From Promerops cafer (lineage: Eukaryota; Chordata; Aves; Passeriformes; Nectariniidae): a DNA stretch of 64,000 nucleotides. Location of the stretch: assembly GCA_013398275.1 (NCBI GenBank), contig VZSE01002103.1, positions 1-64,000 on the forward strand, read 5' to 3'. Under the pieces are notes generated by a model. The model searched no databases and was not told where the DNA came from. It was given only the letters and a program-made list of their open reading frames with translations. Of this stretch, positions 54,744 through 64,000 are shown piece by piece; the first letter of the stretch is position 1, and each line of letters starts with the position of its first letter. Made by a program: the position numbers and the translations under genes.

Positions 54744-55151
54744 TTAGGAGCTCTGGCAACTCCTCCCAGCTTGACTCTTCCCTTTACCACAAGATCTTTT
54801 CTGTCTTGTCTCTCTTCGGTTCCTCCCTCCCCTTTTAATTCTCCTGCAATCCTCGTTTTCCTCGGCAGCACTAATGAGTTCCTGATGTGACACTGTATCG
54901 AATGCTCTCTCACAGCCCCCAGAGATGGTATCGAGCATGTTCCCTTTGTCTGAAAACTCCATTACCTTATCAGAGAGAGATATCAGATTAGCCTGCCACA
55001 ACCTCCCTTGGAGAAAGCCTTGCTTCATCCCAGCCCATTTCCCACTTAGAGCCACGGCTTTAATTACTTCTGCCTTCAAAATCTGTTTCCAAGCCTGCAT
55101 CAAGCTGAGCTCCTCCTTCAGGCTGCAAGCCCCACTGTTTGCCCTTCCACA
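54744..55151 (-). pseudogene. Relic of a LINE (CR1/L3-like) reverse transcriptase
   Basis: An uninterrupted minus-strand frame of about 135 codons from just after a stop at 55152-55154. Its middle aligns without gaps to the CR1/L3 reverse-transcriptase region as I remember it. QGF..GR lies at about 55005-55030, QANLI...DK at 54966-54995, D.GN..D at about 54925-54950 and AFDTVSH at 54885-54905, all with the family spacing. The catalytic Asp of motif A is lost: Gly-Cys-Glu-Arg stands where the family has an Asp-Phe-Ser-Lys type sequence. After AFDTVSHQELI the similarity stops. It is therefore a dead, old insertion, yet the frame stays open. Chance conservation of the frame is possible in so short a piece. 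Confidence 0.55.
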
Positions 55152-56248
55152 TCAGGACTGGGGCAGAGGTTTTGTCCCAGCAAGGGAAGGGCCCAGCGGG
55201 GTGTGCTCCCTTCTGGGCTATGGGGCTTGGAGTCAGGAGGGGCAATCCGACCTCCTGGAGGGTAAGGACCTCCTCCCAGGGGGGTTTCTGCGTGGCTGGG
55301 CAGCTGTGACTGCTGGAAACAGGCTCACAGTCACCTCAGCTGTGGCACCTCAACACCAGTTTCAGGATCCCTTAAGGGACTCTGAAGCTGCCACTTCTCT
55401 CAGGCATCCGGGCTGAACAGGGCTGGCTGAGTGGACCTTCCTGTCCCTAGTCCTGCTCAAATGAAACCAAATTTATTGGCTGGAAGGCTGTTTGTCTGAG
55501 GAGATCCACCCCGGAGCTGGGGATGTGTAGGGAAGGCAACAATAAATGGCCTTTCCCCAGGGCTGGGGTTGTTCCTCCCCAGGGGCAGGACCTGCACCTC
55601 GGAGCTCAGGAGCCTCTAAGAGCAGGTGATGAGGACAGTGAGCACAGAGCCACGTGCAGGTATCTCCATCCAGGACAATCCCTGAGGCTCTCCCAGTGCC
55701 ACCAGAATGAAACAGGCATTTTCAGGGTACAATTCACCACAGACCTCTGCCAGAAAAGCTTCCCTGCCTGCTAAGGGAGTCTGAGCAGCCCAGCTCTGAG
55801 GGAGATGTCTGCATCAGAGGTGTCAGCCTCGGGAGTCAGGGTTCATTTCACCCAAATTCCAAGTGTCACAATGCTGAAAGAGCCTCTTGCTGGAAAAAGG
55901 TCAGCTCCTTTATTCCTCGTTATTCATTATCTTTTCATATCCCTCTACCATCAGCTGTTTGAAAAGCTATTATTGCAGCACGTTCAGCGGTGAAATGGAT
56001 GAAGTTCTCTTCTCCCCCCATGCTGTGACCTCTGTGACAGCTGTGAATAAAACTAATGACAATAAATTATAGAGGTGTTGCTGGATATTGCCAGAGGAGT
56101 GATAAAATGGGATGGCACTTAATAGAGCATGTTTAAAAGACACAAGGCAACTGTTGTGTACCAGGAGACACCCAAATGCACTCGGAAAGAGACAGAAGCA
56201 GCATCCTGGTGCTCAGGGCCAGAGCACTCGAGGGCTCCCTGTGGTTTC
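55152..56248. other. Unique sequence, no gene seen
   Basis: Nothing recognised. AT-rich at 55905-56080. Confidence 0.5.
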
Positions 56249-56693
56249 TGATGGCTGGAGAGGCTGATCTGGAACTGAGGCTGGACAGAGTTAAAGGAAT
56301 AAAGCAGGGATTTATTAAAAGGCCTTCAAAGGATTCACCTTGGGCAGCACAAGAGCCTGGCCATGGCTACACCCAAGATGGACCCAAGATGGACTCAGAG
56401 TCAGGAGTTCTCACACTTTTATAAGTTGTGCTCTATTTCCATGTTGGGTTATTGCCCAGTTCCAGCTGCAGGCTGTGCAGTCCCATCCTCCCAGGTTGCT
56501 CCCCTCAGCTGCTGCTGTTTGCACTTTCTGGGCCTGAGGCTGCAGCGCTGTCCTTGGTCCTGGGGCTGGCCAAGGATTGTTCTGTGGGCCTGAGCTGTGA
56601 GGAGAACCTGCTGGCACTTGATGTGAAGTTCAGAGTTATCTACCAATGCAGTGCAGAGTCTGGAAAATGTGAAAGCTGAAACTTAAGGCATCA
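56249..56693 (-). mobile_element. Solo LTR, second copy of the 21544 family
   Basis: Same termini on the minus strand (TGATGCCTTAAG ... GCCATCA), same TATA-like ACTTATAAAAGTG and AATAAA signal. Relative to the first copy it has a 12-bp tandem duplication (ACCCAAGATGG twice before ACTCAGAG) and a shorter A run near the polyadenylation site. The direct repeats seen around the first copy are absent here. I see no clear target-site duplication. No protein coding. Confidence 0.82.
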
Positions 56694-59600
56694 CCCTCAC
56701 CTTGCCAACCTCTGTGCCAGCAGCAGGTCCTTGTGGCTCTCTGCAATCCAGCCCAGAGCAGCAGGGCTGGTGTCCCCTGTGCCCAGCTCAGATCACTCCT
56801 GCCCTGGTGCCTGACAGAGTGCCATGGACCTCCCACTGGTCACTGTCACACCCTGGGGCCTTTAGGGTCTGCAGATATTGCCCCAGGGAGGAGGATGCTG
56901 TGAGGACACGCCTGGCTTGGCAGGAGCAGCGTGGAGCAATGTCTTTGGCTGCTCCAGACAAACAGAGGAATAGCAGAGGGGTTTTAGCAGCTCCTGGGTG
57001 TCTTTGTGCTTTCCTACAACACATCCCAGCAGTACCAGCAGAGCCCTGCCACGGTGCAGGGAGAGTGAAGCAGACTCCTCCTGACAGATTGCTGCTCCCG
57101 TGTTTGGTTTGTCAGAGCATGTACAAACTCCCTGTCTGCAGAGATGAGATAATCACAGGCTGCTGGGGGATTGGAGTGGCTCTGAGTACGTTCAACAAAC
57201 ATCAAGGGCAGCAAATCTGGGATGCTGGAAAAAAGGCTCATCAGCACATCCTGTTCACTGCTGATCCCACTCGAGGGTGGAGTGCAAAGGGCAGGCCCTG
57301 CCTGACCCCTCATCAAACTGAGATTACCCTGAGACTTCCGTGGTCCTTCATCCCACTCTTGTAGGTCCTGTCACACTCTGGGTGTGTGAAGAGCTCAGGT
57401 CCCTGTGATTTTTGTCTCTGGCTTTAAGCCAGGCTCCCTCAGTCCCCTTAATCCCCCCACTGACCTGGGGTTGCAGAGCATAGCTCATAAGTCGTCTCCT
57501 GTGAGCTCATTCTCCTCTGTGGTCTGCTCTAACCACTAATCTCAGATGTCTTGGGCTGGACTTTCTTAAGGAACGACCTCCCTTTAAGTCTACCACAGAT
57601 TTGGGAAGCTTGAGACATTTCTATGAGTATGAGCCCAGCGCTGTGGGAATGTTGTGGGTTGGCAGCCTGAGGGTTTCAGCACAGGGCTCGTGAGCTGCAG
57701 GGCCAATCCCAGCAGAGTGAGGCATGGCCGTGGCTGTTCTGGGAGAGACATCCTGGGGCAGGGAGCCCAGAGCAGCGCCCTGTGAGAGCTCTCAGTGCCT
57801 GCAGGTGAGATCCAACTCCTCAACGAGACCCCACTCCTGCACAGGAGCAGGGAGAGCAGAGGGAAGGGGAAATAAAGCACAGCAGAACTCATCTCCCATT
57901 CCAAAGAGCAGCAGCCCAGAGGCTGCAATTGCTAATTAAACAATATCTCCCATGAATGCAGGCAATGAGGGTGACATTTACCTCTTGTAGGCTATAAATA
58001 CCCAGCCATAAGCAAACATTTCTAATCAGTGATTACGGGTGAGGTTATTTTCCCTGACGTTAGAAATGATTGTTTGTTTATGCAGAGTTAATGGGCAAGA
58101 TCATGCTGGAGGTGCTGGCCAAGGATTTGGAGCTGGTGCCTGCACCAGTGCTTTGGCACCACGCTGAACTGGGTCACCAGGCTTGGGTGGGCATCCCAGA
58201 GCCTCCAGGACAGCCTCCAGCTGAGCCCTGCAGGGGTTTCTCCAGGGTCACTGAGGCAAAGAGCAGGGTGGTGATGGCCCAGCCCAGGGCCTGGCCTGGC
58301 CTCCTCCTGTCCTGAGCCGGGCACGGGGCTCTGTCTGTGCTCTGGGGTGGGCATGGGGCACTCCTGCCCACCTTGCTGGGGGCATCCCACCCCTCAGGTG
58401 AGGTGAAAGCTGGGGGGGATTGGGTTTGAGATAAGAGCTGACAGAATGGAGGGAGGAGGCCTTTGCCCAGAGTGCCTCCACCCCCCAGAGGCAGACACTG
58501 TGCCAAGGTGCCAAAGTCCCCCTTTGTTTTTGGCAAAGCCCTCCTTTCCTGCAGGCTTCTGTGTAGAGATGAGAGTGAAACCAGCGGGGAATGAGCCCTG
58601 TCACAGGAGCTGGGGAGGGAGAGGTGCTTCTCACAGCTCCAGCCTTTCCAGCCCACGCCATGCCCTCAGCCAAGGTGAGCACGGGCACGGAGACACAAAG
58701 GGGCCTGGGCAGGCTCCTGCCCAGAGCCCTGCCAGGGATGGGGCAGGTCTGGAGAAGCAGCAGCTGCTGCAATGGCTTGTGACAGCTCCTGCCTGTCCCC
58801 GGGGAGTGACACACTCCAGCGTGAGAGCAAATCCAGCAAACCGGGCTGGGAGAGCCGGGAGCCAGCGGAGCTCGGGGAACCCCTGTGCCCGCAGCATCTC
58901 TGCTGACGTGCCCACGTTTTATTCAATATGGTTTTTCCTCCTAAAAGGAGAAAGCTGGAGGCACTGAGACAATGCCCTTTGCAGACACGTGGCAATAAAA
59001 TGTCAGGGCTCGTCCCTCGTGGCAGGGCCGTGCTCGCTGCTGCAGCCTGGGTGGTGGCCCAGCAAAGCAGCTGCTGGCCTCAGGACTCCCAGGGGTTTTC
59101 TGGCCTGCTCACATGCTCACTGCTCAGCTCCCCATCATCTGTCCCACCAGTTCAGGCTGGAAGGTTGGTGTGGCACGGTTCTGGCAGTGGCTGGTGGCTT
59201 TTTGGGCTAAGGCTGTGACTGATCCCTGTTCCCTGCACAGAGCAAGGAGGGGCACATCCCACACTCCTCCGCTCTCCTGGAGAAGAAAGTGCCCCTGGAC
59301 ACGGCTCTTTTCAGTGGCAGTGATGCTGATGGAAAGTGCTGTTGGCAAAAAAGTCCAGCTCTGGTAGCCTGGTGACACAGGTGAGCACTGAGCAGGGTCA
59401 GAGACCAACCCACAGCTGCCTCTGGGCTGGGGGGACCTGGCAGGGCCTGTTCCTAACCTTTCTCCTAACCTGGCTGCATTCTGTTTGCAGCACAGATTGC
59501 CCAGTGATCAGGAGCTGACAACTCAGTATCACATCACTAGGTCTGACTTCCTGGCAAGTCCTCCAGGATAATCAACAGAGGTGAAGAACTTGAATTTCAG

Positions 59601-59903
59601 CATTAAATATCCTAAATAAAGCAATGGTGACTGAGCTGGAAACACATAAATTGGATGTAGGCTGGGGTTTTTTAATTGCTGTCTACCAGCAGCTGGGTTT
59701 AGCTGTGCTGAGAGAGGTTGTGCCCTTGGCAGGAGATCAGCAGCTCCAGGAGCTGGTGGCCTACTCCCCACACCTGGAAACAGGTGTCTCTTTCCAGTCC
59801 CCGTGCTCTAAGCTGGTAAAAGTATTCTTAACACTGTTTCACTGGAAGCTGAATTCCCAGCAAAAGGAAATCCACTATGAAAAGCCCAGGGAAAGTGCTG
59901 AGG
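56694..59903. other. Unique sequence, no gene seen
   Basis: About 3.2 kb without a repeat family. GC-rich parts at 58070-58900 have overlapping open frames up to 188 codons on opposite strands. A splice-like pair (TTCTCACAG at 58628-58636 and AAG|GTGAGC at 58675) bounds about 39 bp, which I do not call an exon. Confidence 0.4.
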
Positions 59904-60010
59904 CTCTTCTCTTCTCTTCTCTTCTCTTCTCTTCTCTTCTCTTCTCTTCTCTTCTCTTCTCTTCTCTTCTCTTCTCTTCTCTTCTCTTCTCTTCTCTTCT
60001 CTTCTCTTCC
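59904..60010. repeat. (TTCTC)n microsatellite
   Basis: About 21 pentamer units, nearly uninterrupted, all pyrimidine on the plus strand. It passes directly into the 7-bp array at 60011. Confidence 0.95.
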
Positions 60011-60080
60011 CTTCTCCCTTCTCCCTTCTCCCTTCTCCCTTCTCCCTTCTCCCTTCTCCCTTCTCCCTTCTCCCTTCTCC
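60011..60080. repeat. (TTCTCCC)n microsatellite
   Basis: Ten units of a heptamer that equals the adjacent pentamer plus CC. Pyrimidine-only on the plus strand. Ends at ACCAGCC. Confidence 0.95.
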
Positions 60081-61179
60081 ACCAGCCTTTGCTCCCAGGA
60101 CAACCCCACCTGCCCCAAGGTGACTTCATCCAAGCCAGAGAGAAACCCCTTTGGGTTCCAGCAGCCCAGGTGTTCTCCACCTTCCCAAGCTCTTCTGGGC
60201 ACTGGCTGCAGGAACTTTGCATTTATATTGCTGCATAATAATACCACTGCTTTATATCCAAAGCCAACGTCTCCATCACAAGAGTTATTTCCCTCCATCA
60301 GCCACTGAATAGCAGCGCTGTTAAGGAGGTAATGAGAAGATAAATCGTGCAAGGCAGCTGACAGCAAGAGCGTGAAATGATGTGTCTGAGGCTTGCTGTC
60401 CTCAGGGGAAGAGGTCTTGGTTGCTGGGGCTGGGGGCAGTGCTGGGATTGCCCTCCCTGCATTCCTCGGGGAGGGCTGGGGGCGAGTTCAGCAGGGACTG
60501 GCGGGTCTCCTCTTCGGAAGTGCACTTCAAGAGGTGCAGGGGAACGGCGCCCACGCGGCTGCCAGAGCTCTGGGGGTGTGTTAGAGAACAGCACTGTCCG
60601 TGCTGCTGACCCCCGGCGGGGCCGAGCCGAGCCCCGGCTGGCGCCTGAACGCTGCGGGCTCCACTCCTTCCCCTGCCACGGACAGAGCAGCGAGAGAGCT
60701 CAGGGAGAGCTGGCATCAGGAGCGCTGGAATGTTCATGTGCCCGTGCCCTGCATGCCAGTCCCTGCCCCCTAAAGCAGGGCAGGGGGCTCGGGGCTCGGG
60801 GGGCGTGGGCAGAACCTGCCCACAGCACTGAGGGTCACGAAATGCAGCTCTGCAGAGTGCCAAGTGCAGGCAGGACTGGGAAGCCACCAGTGAGGGACAG
60901 AGGGCAGGAGAAGCTGTGGCTGGCAGATGGAACGGGACTGAGGAATGCAGAGATCCTCGAGGATCTGCCTCTCCAGCCCTGGGAGCTGAAAGAGCAGCAC
61001 AGCAGGAACAGAAACCACCCAGCTCAGGGGGGCTGCTGCATCCTGGCAGCGAGAGCCCCCTCCAGCCACAGCCCAGGGCCACTGCACCCCTCTGCACAGC
61101 CCGCAGGAGCGAGGGGTGGGTTCTCCAGGGCTGTCCCCTCGCTGGGACCGGGCAGCATCGCTGCAGTGTGCTGGGCAGG
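60081..61179. other. Unique sequence with CpG-rich patch
   Basis: CpG-rich at 60540-60660 (GGCGCCCACGCGGC, CCCCGGCGGGGCCGAGCC). No gene recognised. The long open frames that cross it depend on stop-poor GC-rich DNA. Confidence 0.4.
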
Positions 61180-61560
61180 GCTCTGGGAAGCAGAGGGGTG
61201 TTCCTGGGAAGCAGTGGGGTATTTCTGGGAAGCACTGGGGAGCTCTGGGAAGCATGGGGAGCTCCTGGGAAGCAGTGGGGTGTTTCTGGGAATCACTGAG
61301 GTGTTCCTGGGAAGCAGTGGGGTGCTCCTGGAAGCAGTGAGAAGCTCTGGGAAGCAGTGAGAAGCTCTGGGAAGCAGAGGGGTGTTCCTGGCAAGCAGTG
61401 GGGTATTTCTGGGAAGCTCTGGGAAGCACTGGGAAGCATGGGGAGCTCTTGGGAACCAGTGGGGTGTCCCTGGGAAGCAGTGGGGTGCTCCTGGGAGCAG
61501 TGGGGTGCTCTTGGGAGTAGTGGGGTGTTTCTGAGAAGTGGCAGGAAGCTCTGGGAACCA
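61180..61560. repeat. ~21-bp minisatellite with 184-bp higher-order repeat
   Basis: Around 17 units of CTGGGAAGCAGTGGGGTGTT, with variants GGGAGCTC, GAAGCTC and GGTATTT. A block from 61181 (CTCTGGGAAGCAGAGGGGTG) recurs at 61365 with the same order of unit variants. Open on both strands, giving frames of 297 codons (minus) and 327 codons (plus) that I regard as artefacts. Confidence 0.93.
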
Positions 61561-62217
61561 TGGGTTGCACAGGAGCTGCTCTCAGCTGCAACCTGCCCCA
61601 AATCTGAAAGCTCTGAGCAGATGGGGAGCAGCTCCTGGAGCCCAGATCCTCTCCCTGCCACATATGCTGGCCCAGATCTGGGGCAGCCCCTTCCCGTCTG
61701 ATTTTACACTTCTATCCAAATGTTTCTCTGTGTGATCCTTGGAGGGGTTTTCTGTGCATGCCACACCTGGTGCTGTGCAGTCAGGCAGGGACAGAGCTTT
61801 GCTCTGCACCTGCAGCTGGATTGGGATCGTTTTGCACCACAAACCAACACGTGCTGTGTGGAGAGCCCAGCCCGGGAGCCACGGAGCAGATCACAGCTGA
61901 AATGTGGTTTTTATGACAGCAAATGACACCAGGTGTATCTGTTGAGCTCTTGCTGAGCTGATTTCAGCTCCCAGCCATCTGTGCAGCCTCATTTCTCTAA
62001 GCCTGGGGGCTCGCAGTGCTCCAGCAGCACGTGCAGCCTCAGCACTGCCTTCCACCCCCCTGGCACCACGCTGGAGCAGGCCTGTGGCAGCCAAAATGGG
62101 GGAAGGGTCAGCTGTGGGGAAAGCTTTGGCTGGTCAGTGGCCCAGTTTAGTTCCCTTCCCCACGGCCTGGCTCAGGATGGAGGAGCAGGAGATGGGTCTG
62201 CAGAGAGAAAAGCCTCC
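61561..62217. other. Unique sequence, no gene seen
   Basis: Nothing recognised. Confidence 0.5.
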
Positions 62218-62542
62218 CAGTACCTGAAAAGGGCTCCAAAAAAGATGGGGAGAGACTTTGGATAAGGGATGGAGGGACAGGACACAGGGAATGGCTTCAG
62301 ACTGACACAGGGCAGGGCTGGGTGGGATATTGGGAATTAGGAATTGTTCCCTGGGAGGGTGGGCAGGCCCTGGCACAGGTGCCCAGAGCAGCTGGGGCTG
62401 CCCCTGGATCCCTGGCAGTGCCCAAGGCCAGGCTGGACAGGGCTTGGAGCAGCCTGGGACAGTGGGAGGTGTCCCTGCCATGGCACTGGATGGGCTTTGA
62501 GGTCCCTCCCAACCCAAACCATTCCAGGATTCCGTGATCTGT
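62218..62542 (+). mobile_element. CR1 LINE 3' fragment
   Basis: TACCTGAAAAGGGCTCCAAA, GGAATGGCTTCAGACTGACA, GCCCAGAGCAGCTGGGGCTG, GGACAGGGCTTGGAGCAGCC and TCCCTGCCATGGCACTGGAT. The end is AACCATTCCAGGATTCCGTG. Same subfamily as 6175. Confidence 0.95.
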
Positions 62543-62689
62543 CCTCAGCTCCCTCAAAGAGTCTGTGCCACCTTCTCCCTTTGCTGGAATTGAAGCAGTG
62601 CCAGAACAGAGCAGGGAATTCTTAGTAAAAAGCAAGATTTTGACACTGCCACACACAGATCTTTCTGGAGAATCGCTATTTTGAAAGCC

Positions 62690-62960
62690 ACTCTCTAAAG
62701 TGACTTGGGTTGGGCTTAAGCAGATGCTTAAAGTTAACCATCTGCTTAATTGCTGATAGGATTAGGATTTAAATAGAGCTCTCCGTTCTTCCCAGACACG
62801 GAGCCACTTTCTTTGTGCCTTAATAAAGCACTTCTGGCCATGGTTCATTTTAAGGGCTTGATTAGTGCTGGTGACTTCTTTATCTGCTTAAAGATAAGAC
62901 TGTGATCAGTGTTAGATCGCATCTGGATCTTAATTGGCCTGAAAGCACTGGCCCAAAGCC
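62690..62960. promoter_or_regulatory. AT-rich candidate enhancer with inverted E-boxes
   Basis: A perfect inverted repeat TTAAGCAGATG (62716-62726) / CATCTGCTTAA (62739-62749) is separated by 12 bp. Each arm contains the E-box CAGATG. GATA-type sites TGATAG (62754-62759) and AGATAAGA (62892-62899) and the TTAATTGGCC word (62931-62940) follow. The cluster looks like a regulatory module, but conservation and activity are untested. Confidence 0.35.
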
Positions 62961-64000
62961 ACGCTTAGCAGTTGCCAGGCATGCAAACGAGCCTCCATCC
63001 AGGGAAAACAAAACCCCAGGAATCAGCAAAAGGATGGAATTGGTTTTAAAGCGTCACATCCTCGTTCCTGGCCCCTCACAGCCACTCCCTGCTGTGTCAC
63101 ATGAAGAGGAAGGCTCCGCTTCTCTGCCCAGACACCTCCAGGCTGGCCGTGCCTTGGTGACAGATGAGGAGCAAGTGAATTTCTGTGGCTTTCGAGCGAC
63201 TTAAAACCAGCTGAGGACTTCAGTCTATTTATCTGCATGGTTGTGTTGCTTCTAACAGCGCCCAGTTATCACTCCTGGGGCTGGGAAAGCCCTGCTGGGC
63301 TCTGGGCAAGCTGGGGGCCACCCTCCTCTCCAGCCTCTGCATCCTCCTGCAAGCACCTGGCGACAGGACAGGGCTGATCCAGAGCCTTCGGGCTCCACGG
63401 AAGACAAATGAGGTTGTTTTGCCTGTGATTATGCTTGGAGGGTGGCAGGCAAGGGTTTAGCTCCTGTTTCTCTTCAGTCTAGAGAGTAGGATGGGACAGC
63501 CAGGCCCTGGTGTGAAAGGGAAAGCAGCGACCAGGGCTGGATTTCTGCTCTCCAGGTGGATTTGGGGTGCAGCACTCCTGGACTCACTGGAGAGCCCTTC
63601 TCGCAGGGATTTCATCCTCAACTTTTTATACTTGGTGGAAGAGGGAAAAACCAGAGCAGGACTTTGTGTTCCCTTCCCTTCTCCTTGCTGCCAGTACCAT
63701 GGGGTTAAAAGGGACCCTGCGTTACTTCCAAAGGTATTTGCATAATTATCTCAGCCCTCGGAATGTGCAAGAGCTGGCTGTGTTCCACCAAAGACTGCAT
63801 TTAACTAATCCTGCTACAGACACCCAGACTATTTATACCTTCTCCAATCAACTCCATCTCCAGCAGTGCCCTTTGAAGGACACGTTGTGTTCCCTCCTGA
63901 CCGTGTTTTCCCCGTGAGCGGCACATTCTGGACACGTTTCCAAAGGTTGTTGCCATCCAGGGCTGCTCCCCCAGCTGCTCCTGTGCACTGCTGGCTGATG
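62961..64000. other. Unique sequence to window end, no gene seen
   Basis: Nothing recognised. A plus-strand open frame at 63567-63917 (116 codons) has no motif I can name and no flanking splice signals strong enough to call an exon. Confidence 0.45.

Noticed and set aside
58637..58675. Short interval between an acceptor-like CTTCTCACAG and a donor-like AAG|GTGAGC, containing an ATG
   Set aside because: Isolated splice-like words are common by chance, and there is no neighbouring exon candidate in frame.
60377..61663. Open frames of 327 codons (plus) and 297 codons (minus)
   Set aside because: Both run through the ~21-bp minisatellite and overlap each other on opposite strands. Repeat-driven lack of stops explains them.

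Overview
The window is vertebrate nuclear DNA, almost certainly from a bird and perhaps a songbird. The strongest evidence is about twenty CR1 LINE 3' ends. They carry the avian signature blocks (CTGGGGCTGCCCCTGGATCC, GCCATGGCAG, AAGGTCCCTTCCAACC) and end in ATTCTGTG-type tails. Avian-type LTRs are also present. I find no convincing protein-coding exon, rRNA, tRNA or CRISPR array. All the long open frames (up to 385 codons) lie in GC-rich or tandem-repeat DNA, where stop codons are simply absent. I read the window as intergenic or deep-intronic sequence.

Layout. 1-4600: a partial 171-bp tandem repeat, one CR1, then a GC-rich stretch ending in a CpG island (about 3800-4600) with a G-quadruplex motif, CCT repeats, a 26-30-bp minisatellite and two minus-strand splice-donor consensus sites. 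4600-20100: sparse CR1 copies, a 24-bp minisatellite at 6911, a degenerate interstitial telomeric repeat at 12671, a (TTCTC)n array at 16636 and a ~28-bp minisatellite at 19812. 20100-34850: a solo LTR between long direct repeats (21422-22109), an AT-rich assembly gap, a CR1 that carries a 41-bp minisatellite made from its own sequence (26438-27080), an AAAATGGC array with 21 copies of a YY1-like motif (29457-29698), and a CpG-rich patch beside a GC-shifted CR1. 34850-46640: unique sequence, CR1, an AATAAAGAC-rich repeat, a probable false duplication of 1158 bp around an N gap (41425-43983), a degraded second LTR family and a 20-bp minisatellite. 46640-64000: mostly unique, with an old LINE reverse-transcriptase relic on the minus strand (54744-55151), a second copy of the solo LTR (56249-56693), a compound pyrimidine array that switches from 5-bp to 7-bp units (59904-60080), a ~21-bp minisatellite with higher-order structure (61180-61560), a CR1, and an AT-rich segment with an inverted pair of E-boxes near the end.

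Nothing here shows genes working together. The points of interest are repeat biology (minisatellite birth inside CR1, unit switching, LTR flanked by long direct repeats), one likely assembly error, and a few candidate regulatory segments whose conservation I could not test.
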